A stretch of DNA of 64,000 nucleotides. Origin: Caballeronia terrestris (lineage in GTDB: Bacteria > Pseudomonadota > Gammaproteobacteria > Burkholderiales > Burkholderiaceae). Of this stretch, positions 36,776 through 45,894 are shown in pieces. The DNA lies in NCBI RefSeq assembly GCF_001544515.1, contig NZ_FCOL02000009.1, positions 62,001-126,000 of the forward strand, read 5' to 3'. Below the pieces are notes generated by a model. It was given only the letters and a program-made list of their open reading frames with translations, was not told the DNA's origin and did not search any database. Within the stretch, counting starts at the first letter, position 1, and each line of letters begins with the position of its first letter. Made by a program: the position numbers and the translations under genes.

Positions 36776-38407
36776 ATGACCGGTTTGCCTGGAAACACCC
36801 TCGCGCGCGCCGCACGCCGCGCGCTCTGCGCCGTGTTGCTCGCCTGCGCGCCGCTCGCCGCGTTCGCAGCCCTCTCCGCCGACGATCTCGCCCCGCTCGG
36901 CGCCGACGATTTCGATGCCAAATCCGCCGCCATCGACAAGCTCGTCGCCAATGCCGACGCCCCCTCGATCGCGGTGCTCAACGCGCTCGCGGACGGCTCG
37001 CTCGTCGCGACCGACAAGGGCCAGGTGCTCGTGCAGACCGACGACGGCAACAAGGACCCGCTGACCGGCAAGGCCGTGGAAGCACCCGATGCGCAATCGA
37101 TCACGCTGAACAACCTGCTGCGCGCGAAGGTCGCGGGCGCGTTGTCGGCGCTGCAGCTCGCCTCCACCGATGTCGCGAAACGCCGCGACGCCGTCGCCGC
37201 GTTGCTGAAGAATCCCGATCCGACGATGAAGCCGCTCATCGACAAGGCGCGCGCCGGCGAAACCGATGCCGATTTGAAGAAGCGCCTCGACACGCTCTGG
37301 GCGATGACCGCGCTGCACGATCCCGACGCGAAGAATCGCCTGGAAGCAGTGCAGCTCGTCGTCGCGCGGCATGACCTCGACATGAATGAACTGCTGCGTC
37401 CGCTCGTCGCGAAGAAAGCGGACGGCACGTTCAACGAATCCGATGAACGCGTGCGCGCCGCAGCGCAGGCAGGCATCGCAGACCTCGACTCGATCCAGCG
37501 GCGCGGCCAGATCGCGGGCACGCTGTTCGCGGGGCTCTCGCTCGGCAGCGTGCTCTTGCTCGCCGCGCTCGGCTTGGCGATCACGTACGGCCTGATCGGC
37601 GTCATCAACATGGCGCATGGCGAGTTCCTGATGATCGGCGCGTACGCCACGTATGTCGTGCAGAACGTCGTGCAGCATTACGCGCCCGCCGCGTTCAACT
37701 GGTATCCGCTCTTCGCGGTGCCGGTGTCTTTCGCGGCGGCGGCGGTGGTCGGCATCGTGCTCGAACGGCTCGTGCTGAAGCATCTCTACGGACGCCCGCT
37801 CGAAACGCTGCTGACGACCTTCGGCATCAGCCTGATCCTGATCCAGGCGACGCGCACGATCTTCGGCGCGCAGAACGTGCAGGTGACGAACCCGTCGTGG
37901 ATGAGCGGCGGCGTCAACGTGATGCAGAACCTGATCCTCCCGTACAACCGCCTGACGATCCTCGGCTTCTCGATCGTCGTCGTGTTCATCGCGTGGGCGG
38001 TGCTGACGAAGACGCGCCTCGGTCTCTTCGTGCGCGCCGTGACGCAGAACCGCCGCATGGCGGCGTGCGTCGGCGTGAAAACCGCGCGCGTCGATTCGTA
38101 CGCATTCGCGTTCGGCGCGGGCATCGCGGGACTCGGCGGCTGCGCGCTCTCGCAGATCGGCAACGTCGGGCCGGACCTCGGCCAGAGCTACATCATCGAT
38201 TCGTTCATGGCGGTCGTGCTCGGCGGCGTCGGGCAGTTGGCGGGAACGGTCATCGGCGGCTTCGGCCTCGGGCTCATCAGCAAGACGATCGAGCCGTTCT
38301 GGGGCGCGGTGCTCGCGAAGATCGCGGTGCTCGTGCTCATCGTGTTGTTCATCCAGAAGCGTCCTCAGGGCATGTTCGCCCTGAAGGGCCGCAGCGCGGA
38401 GGCTTGA
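36776..38407 (+). CDS. urtB: Urea ABC transporter, permease UrtB
   Basis: The C-terminal ~290 of 543 residues form a LivH-like permease: ITYGLIGVINMAHGEFLMIGAY is its signature, with ETLLTTFGISLILIQATR and NRRMAACVG downstream. The first ~240 residues contain a signal-like segment and an exported helical region, the N-terminal extension common in UrtB proteins. The 129-base gap after urtA holds a palindrome, TGCAACGTTGCA (36704-36715), and a TGGGCG/CGCCCA stem (36727-36755) that may lower downstream expression relative to the binding protein. Confidence 0.93.
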   Translation: MTGLPGNTLARAARRALCAVLLACAPLAAFAALSADDLAPLGADDFDAKSAAIDKLVANADAPSIAVLNALADGSLVATDKGQVLVQTDDGNKDPLTGKAVEAPDAQSITLNNLLRAKVAGALSALQLASTDVAKRRDAVAALLKNPDPTMKPLIDKARAGETDADLKKRLDTLWAMTALHDPDAKNRLEAVQLVVARHDLDMNELLRPLVAKKADGTFNESDERVRAAAQAGIADLDSIQRRGQIAGTLFAGLSLGSVLLLAALGLAITYGLIGVINMAHGEFLMIGAYATYVVQNVVQHYAPAAFNWYPLFAVPVSFAAAAVVGIVLERLVLKHLYGRPLETLLTTFGISLILIQATRTIFGAQNVQVTNPSWMSGGVNVMQNLILPYNRLTILGFSIVVVFIAWAVLTKTRLGLFVRAVTQNRRMAACVGVKTARVDSYAFAFGAGIAGLGGCALSQIGNVGPDLGQSYIIDSFMAVVLGGVGQLAGTVIGGFGLGLISKTIEPFWGAVLAKIAVLVLIVLFIQKRPQGMFALKGRSAEA

Positions 38408-38408
38408 G

Positions 38409-39605
38409 ATGACCGCTTCCTCGACCGATGTCGGCGCGAATCTCGACGTCGCGCCGCAACCCGACGAACGCGCGCGGCTTGAAGGCTTCGCGCTCGGCCT
38501 GCCGCCGCGCGCCGCGCTCCTGCCGCGCAACGGCTGGCTCGCGCTCGTCGCGCTGATCCTCGCGATGGGCATCTGCGTGCCGATCGCCGCGCTCGTCTTG
38601 CCGGAGACGAGCACGTTCCACCTCTCCGCGTACGCGATGACGCTGATCGGCAAGCTCATGTGCTACGCGATCGGCGCACTCGCGCTCGATCTCGTGTGGG
38701 GCTACTGCGGCATCCTGAGCCTCGGGCACGCGCTCTTCTTCGCGCTCGGCGGCTATGCGATGGGCATGTACCTGATGCGCTCGATCGGGCGCGAAGGCAC
38801 GTATCAGAGCGACCTGCCCGACTTCATGGTGTTCCTCGACTGGCACAAGCTGCCGTGGTACTGGGAGGGCACCGAGCATCTCTGGTACGCGCTCGCGCTC
38901 GTCGTGCTGGTGCCGGGCATTCTCGCGTGGGTGTTCGGCTTCTTCACGTTCCGCTCGCGCGTGAAGGGCGTGTACCTGTCGATCATCACGCAGGCGATGA
39001 CGTTCGCCGCGATGCTGCTCTTCTATCGCAACGAGACGGGCTTCGGCGGCAACAACGGCTTCACGGACTTCAAACGCATCGCAGGCTTTCCGATCACGCA
39101 TCCGGGCACGCGTACCGCCCTCTTCCTGATCACGTTCGCGGTGCTCGTGCTTGCGTTCATCGCGGCGCGTGCGATCGTCACGTCGAAGCTCGGGCGCGTG
39201 GTCACCGGCGTGCGCGACGGCGAAGCGAGGCTGATGTTCTTAGGCTATAGCCCGCTCGCTTACAAGCTCTTCATCTGGACCGTGTCGGCAGTGTTGTGCG
39301 GCATCGCGGGGGCGCTCTATGTGCCGCAAGTTGGCATCATCAATCCGAACGAGATGTCGCCGGCGAACTCGATCGAGATGGCGATCTGGGTCGCGGTCGG
39401 TGGTCGTGGCACGCTGATCGGACCGATTGTGGGAGCGTTCGCGGTGAATGGCGCGAAGAGTTTTTTCACGGCGAATTTCCCTGAATACTGGCTGTTTTTC
39501 CTTGGGCTCATCTTCACGCTCGTGCCGCTTCTCTTGCCGCAGGGAATCATGGGATTGATCGACATGGCGCTGCGCCGCAAGAAGACCGGAGGGCATGCGC
39601 AATGA
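38409..39605 (+). CDS. urtC: Urea ABC transporter, permease UrtC
   Basis: This 398-residue LivM-like permease pairs with UrtB. Signatures are LDLVWGYCGILSLGHALFFALGGY near residues 95-118, TGFGGNNGFTDFK, and GVRDGEARLMFLGYSP at the coupling helix. GIINPNEMSPANSIEMAIWVAVGGRGTL is typical of UrtC. The ATG falls one base after the urtB stop, and the stop overlaps the urtD start (ATGA), so the permeases and ATPase are translationally linked. Confidence 0.94.
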   Translation: MTASSTDVGANLDVAPQPDERARLEGFALGLPPRAALLPRNGWLALVALILAMGICVPIAALVLPETSTFHLSAYAMTLIGKLMCYAIGALALDLVWGYCGILSLGHALFFALGGYAMGMYLMRSIGREGTYQSDLPDFMVFLDWHKLPWYWEGTEHLWYALALVVLVPGILAWVFGFFTFRSRVKGVYLSIITQAMTFAAMLLFYRNETGFGGNNGFTDFKRIAGFPITHPGTRTALFLITFAVLVLAFIAARAIVTSKLGRVVTGVRDGEARLMFLGYSPLAYKLFIWTVSAVLCGIAGALYVPQVGIINPNEMSPANSIEMAIWVAVGGRGTLIGPIVGAFAVNGAKSFFTANFPEYWLFFLGLIFTLVPLLLPQGIMGLIDMALRRKKTGGHAQ

Positions 39606-40468
39606 CCGCACACAACGCGTTGATCGTCGACTTGCCGCCCTTGCCGGAAGTCAGCGAACGCAACATGAACGGCATCACGGGGCTGGGGCATATCCTGGCG
39701 CCCGGCGAGATCGACATATCGCACGGCACGATTCTTTATCTCGAAGACGTGACCGTTTCCTTCGATGGCTTTCGCGCGCTGAACAAGCTGACACTGTCGA
39801 TCGACGTCGGCGAGTTGCGCTGCGTGATCGGCCCGAACGGCGCTGGCAAGACGACGATGATGGACGTCGTCACCGGCAAGACGCGTCCCGACGGCGGAAA
39901 GGTCTTTCTCGGGCAGACGCTGGATTTGACGCGGATGTCGGAGCCGGTGATCGCGCGTACCGGCATCGGGCGCAAGTTTCAGAAGCCGACGGTGTTCGAG
40001 AACCATCCGGTGTGGGAGAACCTCGAACTCGCGATGAAGACCGATAAGGGGTGGTTTGCTTCGTTGCGCGCGCGGCTGGATCGTAGTGCGCAGGCTCGCA
40101 TCGAAGAGACGCTCGAATTGATTCGCCTGCAGCATGACGCGACGCGCGCTGCGGGTGAGCTTTCGCACGGGCAAAAGCAGCGGCTGGAGATCGGGATGTT
40201 GCTGATGCAGCAGCCTGCCCTTTTGCTGCTCGATGAGCCGGCTGCGGGCATGACCGATCACGAGACGATGGAACTCGCGGAATTGCTCAACAAGCTGCGC
40301 GGGACCTGTTCGATGATGGTCGTCGAGCACGATATGGAGTTTGTCGCCGCGCTTTCTGGAGCGACCGGAAAGGTCACTGTGATGGCCGAAGGAAGCGTGC
40401 TTGCGGAAGGTACGCTCGACGAGGTCAAGCGCAATGAAGCGGTGATCGAATCGTACTTGGGGCGCTAG
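39602..40468 (+). CDS. urtD: Urea ABC transporter, ATPase UrtD
   Basis: The 288-residue LivG-like ATPase has Walker A GPNGAGKTT, signature ELSHGQKQRLEIGM and Walker B LLLLDEPAAGM. The N-terminal ~45 residues before LEDVTVSFDGFRALNKLTL are an extension seen in UrtD. It starts inside the urtC stop. Together with UrtE it powers urea uptake. Confidence 0.94.
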   Translation: MTAHNALIVDLPPLPEVSERNMNGITGLGHILAPGEIDISHGTILYLEDVTVSFDGFRALNKLTLSIDVGELRCVIGPNGAGKTTMMDVVTGKTRPDGGKVFLGQTLDLTRMSEPVIARTGIGRKFQKPTVFENHPVWENLELAMKTDKGWFASLRARLDRSAQARIEETLELIRLQHDATRAAGELSHGQKQRLEIGMLLMQQPALLLLDEPAAGMTDHETMELAELLNKLRGTCSMMVVEHDMEFVAALSGATGKVTVMAEGSVLAEGTLDEVKRNEAVIESYLGR

Positions 40469-40499
40469 CGCGCAAGTGCATCAAACAGGATACAAACCC

Positions 40500-41192
40500 A
40501 TGCTGGAAGTCGATTCCCTTAACCAGTACTACGGCGGCAGCCACATCCTCCGCGATGTGAAGATGACGGTGCCCGACGGAAAGCTGACAGTACTGCTCGG
40601 CCGCAACGGCGTCGGCAAGACGACGCTCCTGCGCTGCCTGATGGGCGTCGTGCCGACCAAAAGCGGCACGATCACCTGGCGCGGCGCGAAGATCTCTTCG
40701 ATGCCGACTTACAAGCGCGTCGCGAACGGCCTGGCCTACGTGCCGCAAGGCCGCGATATCTTCGGCCGCCTCACCGTCGAAGAAAACCTGATGGTCGGTG
40801 CTGCAAGCCGCAAGGCGCCGTCGAAAGTGCCGGACCGCATCTACGAACTCTTCCCCGTCCTGCGCGACATGAAGAGCCGCCGCGGCGGCGACCTCTCCGG
40901 CGGACAGCAGCAGCAACTCGCCATCGGCCGGGCGCTCATGAGCGAACCCCAACTGCTGATCCTCGATGAACCGACCGAAGGCATCCAGCCATCGATCATC
41001 CAGGACATCGGGCGCACGTTGCGGCAACTCGTCGATGAAATGGGCATGACGGTATTGCTCGTCGAGCAGTATTACGACTTCGCACGCGAACTCGCCGACC
41101 GCTACTGGGTCATGAGCCGCGGCGAGATCGTCGCGGGCGGCGAAGGCACCGACATGGAAGCGCACGGCGTGAGGGAGTTGATCGCAGTGTGA
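40500..41192 (+). CDS. urtE: Urea ABC transporter, ATPase UrtE
   Basis: The 230-residue LivF-like ATPase begins [18 protein letters not shown]. It has Walker [10 protein letters not shown], signature [15 protein letters not shown] and Walker [19 protein letters not shown], the last being characteristic of UrtE. The ATG at 40500 is favoured over a GTG at 40476, which lacks the family N-terminus. Its stop overlaps the GTG start of ureD by four bases, joining transporter and urease in one transcript. Confidence 0.94.
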   Translation: MLEVDSLNQYYGGSHILRDVKMTVPDGKLTVLLGRNGVGKTTLLRCLMGVVPTKSGTITWRGAKISSMPTYKRVANGLAYVPQGRDIFGRLTVEENLMVGAASRKAPSKVPDRIYELFPVLRDMKSRRGGDLSGGQQQQLAIGRALMSEPQLLILDEPTEGIQPSIIQDIGRTLRQLVDEMGMTVLLVEQYYDFARELADRYWVMSRGEIVAGGEGTDMEAHGVRELIAV

Positions 41193-42100
41193 ATGCGGCC
41201 GTACCATTGCGGCTCCATCCGTCACGCCTCGCATTCATGCACCACGCACCCCACGCAGCGCTCACACCCGCCGACGAATGGCACGGTCGCCTCGAACTCG
41301 GCTTCACGCGGCAACACGCGCGCACGGTGCTCACGCATCGCAGGCACGAAGGGCCGCTGCGCCTGCAACGGCCGCTTTATCCCGAAGGCGATGCGACTTG
41401 CCACGCGGTGATCGTGCATCCGCCGGGCGGCGTCGCGGGCGGCGACCGGCTCGCCATCGACATCGATCTTGCGGCGCAAACGCACGCCGTCATCACGACA
41501 CCTGGCGCCACCAAGTGGTACAAGTCTAACGGCAAGCTCGCGACTCAGCGTATCGACATTCGCGGTGGCGCGGGCGCGAAGCTCGACTGGCTGCCGCAGA
41601 ACAACATCGTGTTCGAGTCGTCGAATGTGGAGCTCGCCTTCACGCTGACTCTCGACGACGACGCCACCGCCATCGGCTGGGACGCGATGCAACTCGGCCG
41701 CCAGTCCTCGGGCGAACGATGGTCCGATGGCAGACTCGCGGCCACATCGAGCATCCGGACTAGCGACGGCCGCTTGCGATGGTTCGAACGCGCCCATCTC
41801 AGCGCCGACGATCCGCTGCGCGATGCGCCGCAAGGTCTTGCTTCGTTCCCCGCCTACGGCACGCTCTGGGCCATCGGCCCTACTTGCGACGACGCCCTCG
41901 CCGAATCGCTCACCGCCCATCTTCCCTTCGACGACACCCTGCGCGCCGCCGCCTCGTGCGTAGCTCCTGGCGTGCTGATCGTGCGCGCCGTCAGCCGCTC
42001 GATGGAGCCGCTGCAACGCGCACTCACCGATTGCTGGATGCAGTTGCGTCCGCTGGTCCACGGCATCGATGCGAAGCCTTTGCGTCTCTGGACGACTTGA
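41189..42100 (+). CDS. ureD: Urease accessory protein UreD
   Basis: UreD (UreH) is the scaffold that binds apo-urease and receives UreF and UreG for nickel insertion. Its features here are [43 protein letters not shown] and [14 protein letters not shown]. The GTG start at 41189 overlaps the urtE stop; an ATG at 41237 would trim 16 residues. Length is 303 residues. Unusually, ureA does not follow: a four-gene ABC transporter and a large repeat separate ureD from ureABCEFG by 3.8 kb. Confidence 0.93.
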   Translation: MNAAVPLRLHPSRLAFMHHAPHAALTPADEWHGRLELGFTRQHARTVLTHRRHEGPLRLQRPLYPEGDATCHAVIVHPPGGVAGGDRLAIDIDLAAQTHAVITTPGATKWYKSNGKLATQRIDIRGGAGAKLDWLPQNNIVFESSNVELAFTLTLDDDATAIGWDAMQLGRQSSGERWSDGRLAATSSIRTSDGRLRWFERAHLSADDPLRDAPQGLASFPAYGTLWAIGPTCDDALAESLTAHLPFDDTLRAAASCVAPGVLIVRAVSRSMEPLQRALTDCWMQLRPLVHGIDAKPLRLWTT

Positions 42101-42186
42101 TCTGGCGCACCAAAGCAGCGCTTTATTGCGCCCGATTTTGTGCGTGTTAGCTTGAACGATGACGCCAAGGCTTGCGGGCTCTAAGC

Positions 42187-42261
42187 CTAGGCGCGATGGC
42201 ATGACTCTCGCTTAAGTGATCCGGCTCAAGCTCGCGCCTACGCAAAGAAGGCTTAGGCGCG
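42187..42261. repeat. Three copies of TAGGCGCG before the amino-acid transporter genes
   Basis: TAGGCGCG occurs at 42187-42194 and 42254-42261, and inverted (CGCGCCTA) at 42232-42239, within 75 bases just upstream of the binding-protein gene. Two copies sit in a longer shared word, AAG(G)CYTAGGCGCG. This could be a regulator-binding array for the transporter or chance in GC-rich DNA. Confidence 0.35.
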
Positions 42262-42284
42262 CAACACACATAACAGGATCATCG

Positions 42285-43085
42285 ATGAATCACACGCTTT
42301 CCCGCGCGCGCCGCACGGCTCTCACCGCCCTCATCGCGGTGCCCCTCTTCGCTCTCGCACCGGTCGCGGCCCACGCCGACGCCGTCGATACGATCACGAA
42401 GAGCGGCACGCTGCGCGTCGCGGTGCCGGAAGACTATCCGCCGTTCGGCGCGGTCGGTGCCGACATGAAGCCGCAAGGCTATGACATCGACATGGCGGGC
42501 GTCCTCGCCAAGGCGATGGGCGTGAAGCTCGAACTCGTGCCGGTCAACAGTGCGAACCGCATTCCGTATCTCACGACGAACAAGGTCGATCTCGTGATTT
42601 CATCGCTTGGCAAGACGCCTGAGCGCGAGAAGGTCGTCGATTTCTCGACCGCTTATGCGCCGTACTTCCAGGGCGTGTTCGGTCCCGCCGACATCAAGGT
42701 GGCCGGCCCCGCCGACCTGACCGGCAAGACGGTCGGCGCGACGCGTGGCGCACTCGAAGAAATCGCGCTCACGCAGATGGCGCCGAACGCGACGATCAAG
42801 CGCTTCGAGGACAACAACGCAACGATCTCCGCGTTCCTTTCGGGCCAGGTGCAACTGATCGCGGCGGGCAACATCGTCGCGGCTGCGATTCTCGCGAAGA
42901 ACCCGCCGCGCCGTCCGGAAGCGAAGTTCGTCATCAAGAATTCGCCGTGCTTCGTCGGCATGAACAAGAACGAGCCGCGCCTCGTCGCGAAGGTCGATGC
43001 GGCCATCGAGCAGGCTAAGAAGGACGGCACGCTCGAAGGGATGTCGAAGAAGTGGTTCGGCCAGCCGCTGCCCGCGAGCCTCTAA
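42285..43085 (+). CDS. Polar amino-acid ABC transporter, substrate-binding protein
   Basis: This 266-residue periplasmic binding protein of the SBP_bac_3 family has a signal peptide (ending near APVAAHADA), then ITKSGTLRVAVPEDYPPFG and MKPQGYDIDMAGVLAKAMG. VDLVISSLGKTPEREKVVDFS is the family centre. Such proteins bind polar amino acids such as glutamate, aspartate or cystine; the ligand cannot be fixed here. The ATG at 42285 follows CAGGATC. It begins a four-gene transporter inserted within the urease cluster. Confidence 0.9.
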   Translation: MNHTLSRARRTALTALIAVPLFALAPVAAHADAVDTITKSGTLRVAVPEDYPPFGAVGADMKPQGYDIDMAGVLAKAMGVKLELVPVNSANRIPYLTTNKVDLVISSLGKTPEREKVVDFSTAYAPYFQGVFGPADIKVAGPADLTGKTVGATRGALEEIALTQMAPNATIKRFEDNNATISAFLSGQVQLIAAGNIVAAAILAKNPPRRPEAKFVIKNSPCFVGMNKNEPRLVAKVDAAIEQAKKDGTLEGMSKKWFGQPLPASL

Positions 43086-43114
43086 CACGCATATAAATTA
43101 AGGCAACGCTTTTA

Positions 43115-43792
43115 ATGGCCTATGAACTTCAATTTGGCGATCTCGGCGAATACGTCGGCATGTTCACGAGCGGCGGCGCGACGACGCTCGCCCTCACCGC
43201 CGTCTCGACGGCGCTCGGCATCGCCGTTGGCGTAGCGGGTGCGGCGGGCAGCGGCAGCAAGCACACGTGGTTACGCGGCCTCGTGCGAGGCTATGTCGAA
43301 GCGATCCGCAATACGCCGTTCATCGTGCAACTGTTCTTCGTGTTCTTCGGCCTGCCCGCATTGGGCGTGCATCTCGGCGAATATACAGCGGCCGTTCTCG
43401 CGATGACGCTGAACCTCGGCGCGTATTCGGTGGAGATCATCCGCTCGGGGATCGCCGCGGTGCCGAAGGGTCATCTGGAAGCGGCGGCATCGCTTGCGAT
43501 GTCGCGCGGACAGACCTTCCGGCACGTCGTATTGCCGCAGGCGATCGCCAAGGTCTTCCCCGCGCTATCGAGCCAGATCGTCATCACGATGCTCGGCTCG
43601 GCTGTCGTCTCGCAGATCTCGGTGCCCGATCTCACGTATGCGGCGAGCTACATCCAGTCGCGCAACTTCCGCGCGTTCGAAACCTACTTCCTGATCACGG
43701 CGGCCTATCTCGTGATGGCGATCATTTTGCGCTTGCTGCTCAACTCGGCCGGCAAGCGCCTCTTCTCACGCAATCTGCGAGGCGCGCGATGA
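43115..43792 (+). CDS. Polar amino-acid ABC transporter, permease 1
   Basis: This 225-residue HisM/GlnP-like inner-membrane permease contains VEAIRNTPFIVQLFFVFFGL, YSVEIIRSGIAAVPKGHLEAA and HVVLPQAIAKVFPALSSQ, the EAA coupling region typical of this family. Its stop overlaps the start of the second permease as ATGA, indicating stoichiometric expression. Confidence 0.92.
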   Translation: MAYELQFGDLGEYVGMFTSGGATTLALTAVSTALGIAVGVAGAAGSGSKHTWLRGLVRGYVEAIRNTPFIVQLFFVFFGLPALGVHLGEYTAAVLAMTLNLGAYSVEIIRSGIAAVPKGHLEAAASLAMSRGQTFRHVVLPQAIAKVFPALSSQIVITMLGSAVVSQISVPDLTYAASYIQSRNFRAFETYFLITAAYLVMAIILRLLLNSAGKRLFSRNLRGAR

Positions 43793-44439
43793 TCGAATTC
43801 ACCTTTGAGCAGATCCTCACGAACCTGCTGCTCGCCGCGCGCTGGACGATCGTTTTGTCGATCGTGTCGTTCATTGCGGGCGGCGTGGTCGGCTTTGCGC
43901 TGCTCGTGATGCGCGTATCGAAGTCGCGCTTGCTGCGCACGATCGTGAAGGGCTATATCGAAGTGTTTCAGGGCACGCCGCTGCTGATGCAACTGTTCCT
44001 CGTGTTCTTCGGCTTGCCGCTGCTCGGCATCGAGGTATCGCCGTGGATCGCCGCGACGGTCGGCCTCACGCTCTTTACGAGCGCTTATCTCGCGGAGATC
44101 TGGCGCGGCTGCGTCGAGGCGGTTCCGAAGGGGCAATGGGAGGCGTCGTCGAGTCTCGCGATGAATTACTTCGAGCAGCTTCGTCACGTGATTTTGCCGC
44201 AGGCCGCGCGAATCGCGGTGGGGCCGACGGTCGGTTTCGGCGTGCAGGCCGTGAAGGACACGGCGCTCGTCTCGATCATCGGCTTTACCGAACTCACCAA
44301 GGCCGGCACGATGATTTCGAACGCCACGTTCAAGCCGTTTCTCGTGTATGGCCTCGTCGCCGTGATTTATTTCGTGCTTTGTTATCCGCTCACTCGCTAC
44401 GCGCGCACGCTGGAAAGGAAATGGAATGCCGCTCGTTGA
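43789..44439 (+). CDS. Polar amino-acid ABC transporter, permease 2
   Basis: This second, 216-residue HisM/GlnP-like permease has IEVFQGTPLLMQLFLVFFGL, YLAEIWRGCVEAVPKGQWEA and HVILPQAARIAVGPTV. It would form a heterodimer with the preceding permease. ATG 43789 overlaps the upstream stop by four bases; the frame is open further upstream only because of GC-rich bias. The ATPase gene starts 14 bases before its stop. Confidence 0.92.
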   Translation: MIEFTFEQILTNLLLAARWTIVLSIVSFIAGGVVGFALLVMRVSKSRLLRTIVKGYIEVFQGTPLLMQLFLVFFGLPLLGIEVSPWIAATVGLTLFTSAYLAEIWRGCVEAVPKGQWEASSSLAMNYFEQLRHVILPQAARIAVGPTVGFGVQAVKDTALVSIIGFTELTKAGTMISNATFKPFLVYGLVAVIYFVLCYPLTRYARTLERKWNAAR

Positions 44440-45145
44440 AACACGCAGTCTCAAGAAGCAGTTTGGATCGAACCAGGTCCTGAAGGGCATCGATTTTTCG
44501 GTCGAGCCTGGACAGGTCGTGGCGATCATCGGACGTAGTGGCTCGGGCAAGAGCACGCTGCTGCGCACGTTGAACGGCCTTGAAAGCATCGACGAAGGCT
44601 CGATCGAAATCGACGGCGAGCACATGGATGCGCGCCATGCGGATTTGCGTGCGCTGCGCTTGAAAGTCGGCATGGTGTTTCAGCAATACAACCTCTTTCC
44701 GCATCTGACGGCTGGCCAGAATGTGATGCTGGCGCAGACGGTGGTCAAGAAAGTGCACAAGGCGAAGGCTCGCGCGACTGCCGAGCAAGTGCTCGAACGG
44801 GTGGGTCTCGCGGACAAGTTCAATGCTTATCCGGAGCAACTGTCGGGCGGGCAGCAACAGCGCGTTGCGATCGCCCGGGCGCTTGCAATGAAGCCTACCG
44901 TTCTGCTTTGCGATGAGATTACTTCGGCACTCGATCCTGAACTGGTCGGTGAGGTGCTCGCCGTTGTGGAAGACCTCGCGCGCGACGGGATGACCCTGAT
45001 CATGGTCACGCATGAGATGCGCTTTGCGCGGAGGGTGAGCAACAAGGTCGTATTCATGCACCAAGGGCGTGTGTGGGAAAGCGGCACGCCGGAGGAGATT
45101 TTTGAACGGCCGACCACGATTGAATTGCAGAAGTTTATTCAATGA
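44426..45145 (+). CDS. Polar amino-acid ABC transporter, ATPase (GlnQ-like)
   Basis: This 239-residue GlnQ/HisP-type ATPase has Walker A GRSGSGKST, the family FQQYNLFPHLTAGQNVMLAQ, signature LSGGQQQRVAIARAL, and Walker B LLCDEITSALDPELVGEV. It overlaps the previous permease gene by 14 bases. A (GGGGT) repeat begins 14 bases past its stop, followed at once by a large inverted repeat. Confidence 0.93.
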   Translation: MPLVETRSLKKQFGSNQVLKGIDFSVEPGQVVAIIGRSGSGKSTLLRTLNGLESIDEGSIEIDGEHMDARHADLRALRLKVGMVFQQYNLFPHLTAGQNVMLAQTVVKKVHKAKARATAEQVLERVGLADKFNAYPEQLSGGQQQRVAIARALAMKPTVLLCDEITSALDPELVGEVLAVVEDLARDGMTLIMVTHEMRFARRVSNKVVFMHQGRVWESGTPEEIFERPTTIELQKFIQ

Positions 45146-45158
45146 TTTTTGATGGCTT

Positions 45159-45177
45159 GGGGTGGGGTGGGGTGGGG
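45159..45177 (+). other. Perfect G-quadruplex motif
   Basis: Four runs of GGGG separated by single T bases lie 14 bases after the ATPase stop and directly abut the inverted repeat. One-base loops give some of the most stable intramolecular quadruplexes known, on the plus (coding) strand and so also in the RNA. It could stop polymerase, protect an mRNA 3' end or be a repeat-slippage tract. Confidence 0.85.
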
Positions 45178-45423
45178 TTAAGTGAACACCGTTTGATGCG
45201 CTCGCGCTTTTAGGGAACTTGTTTTCTTGTCGGTCTATTTGCTCTGCCCCTGTCCGGGGCGGGACTCACTTTCTTTGCTGCTGCAAAGAAAGTAAGCAAA
45301 GAAAGCAGCTTCCAACCGCCAAAGCTAAGAAACCCTCACTCGCGTATCAACGGATTGGCGCTGGAGAGTAAGTGTCGCCCTCACGGTAGAACCGGGCTTG
45401 GCTCGCGGACCCACTGTGGCAAC
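45177..45423 (+). repeat. Large inverted repeat, left arm
   Basis: This arm mirrors 45612-45857 with a 188-base spacer. Identity is complete over at least 90 bases (45231-45320 with 45715-45804) and over two further 36-base blocks near 45351-45423. Inside is a small perfect hairpin, ACTTTCTTTGC-TGCT-GCAAAGAAAGT (45268-45293). Short open frames in both arms (sharing SKCRPHGRTGLGSRTHCGN) are by-products of the repeat. No transposase is present, so this is not a complete insertion sequence; a non-autonomous or genus-specific repeated element is the best guess. Confidence 0.9.
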
Positions 45424-45611
45424 TCGCAGTACACCGGAGAGGTGCAGCAGTCATACATCCGTCCTCGCGCTACGCGCTCAGACGTTGGTGCACGGCGCGG
45501 GGAATTAAGGCAAGCAGGGAGCGCAAGCAAAAGATGGCTTTTGTGAACCCGACGTCGGAGCGAAGCGAGGACGGCGCCAAACGGAGCGCATACCACTCAG
45601 AGGAAGTGCGC

Positions 45612-45857
45612 GTTGCCACAGTGGGTCCGCGAGCCAAGCCCGGTTCTGCCGTGAGGGCGACACTTACTCTCCAGCGCCAATCCGTTTCTATGCGAGTGAG
45701 GATTTGTTAGCGCTGGCGGTTGGAAGCTGCTTTCTTTGCTTACTTTCTTTGCAGCAGCAAAGAAAGTGAGTCCCGCCCCGGACAGGGGCAGAGCAAATAG
45801 ACCGTTAAGAATGCAAGTTCCATAGAACCACGAGCGCATCAAACGGTGTAACTTAAC
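45612..45857 (-). repeat. Large inverted repeat, right arm
   Basis: This is the reverse complement of the left arm. It ends 37 bases before ureA, so the whole unit stands between the amino-acid transporter and the structural urease genes. A transcript across it could fold into a hairpin of about 246 pairs and would strongly affect read-through into ureA. Confidence 0.9.
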
Positions 45858-45894
45858 GCAACCCGCCTAAAGCGAAGCGAAACAAGACCAACCG

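Noticed and set aside
35309-38659. An 1116-codon open frame on the minus strand opposite urtA-urtB
   Set aside because: It mirrors two certain genes, is rich in Arg, His and Asp from reversed codons, and shows no family motif. It is a by-product of high-GC codon bias.
45355-45842. Short open frames sharing SKCRPHGRTGLGSRTHCGN on both strands
   Set aside because: They occur twice only because the two arms of the inverted repeat encode the same sequence. There is no ribosome-binding site and no known family.
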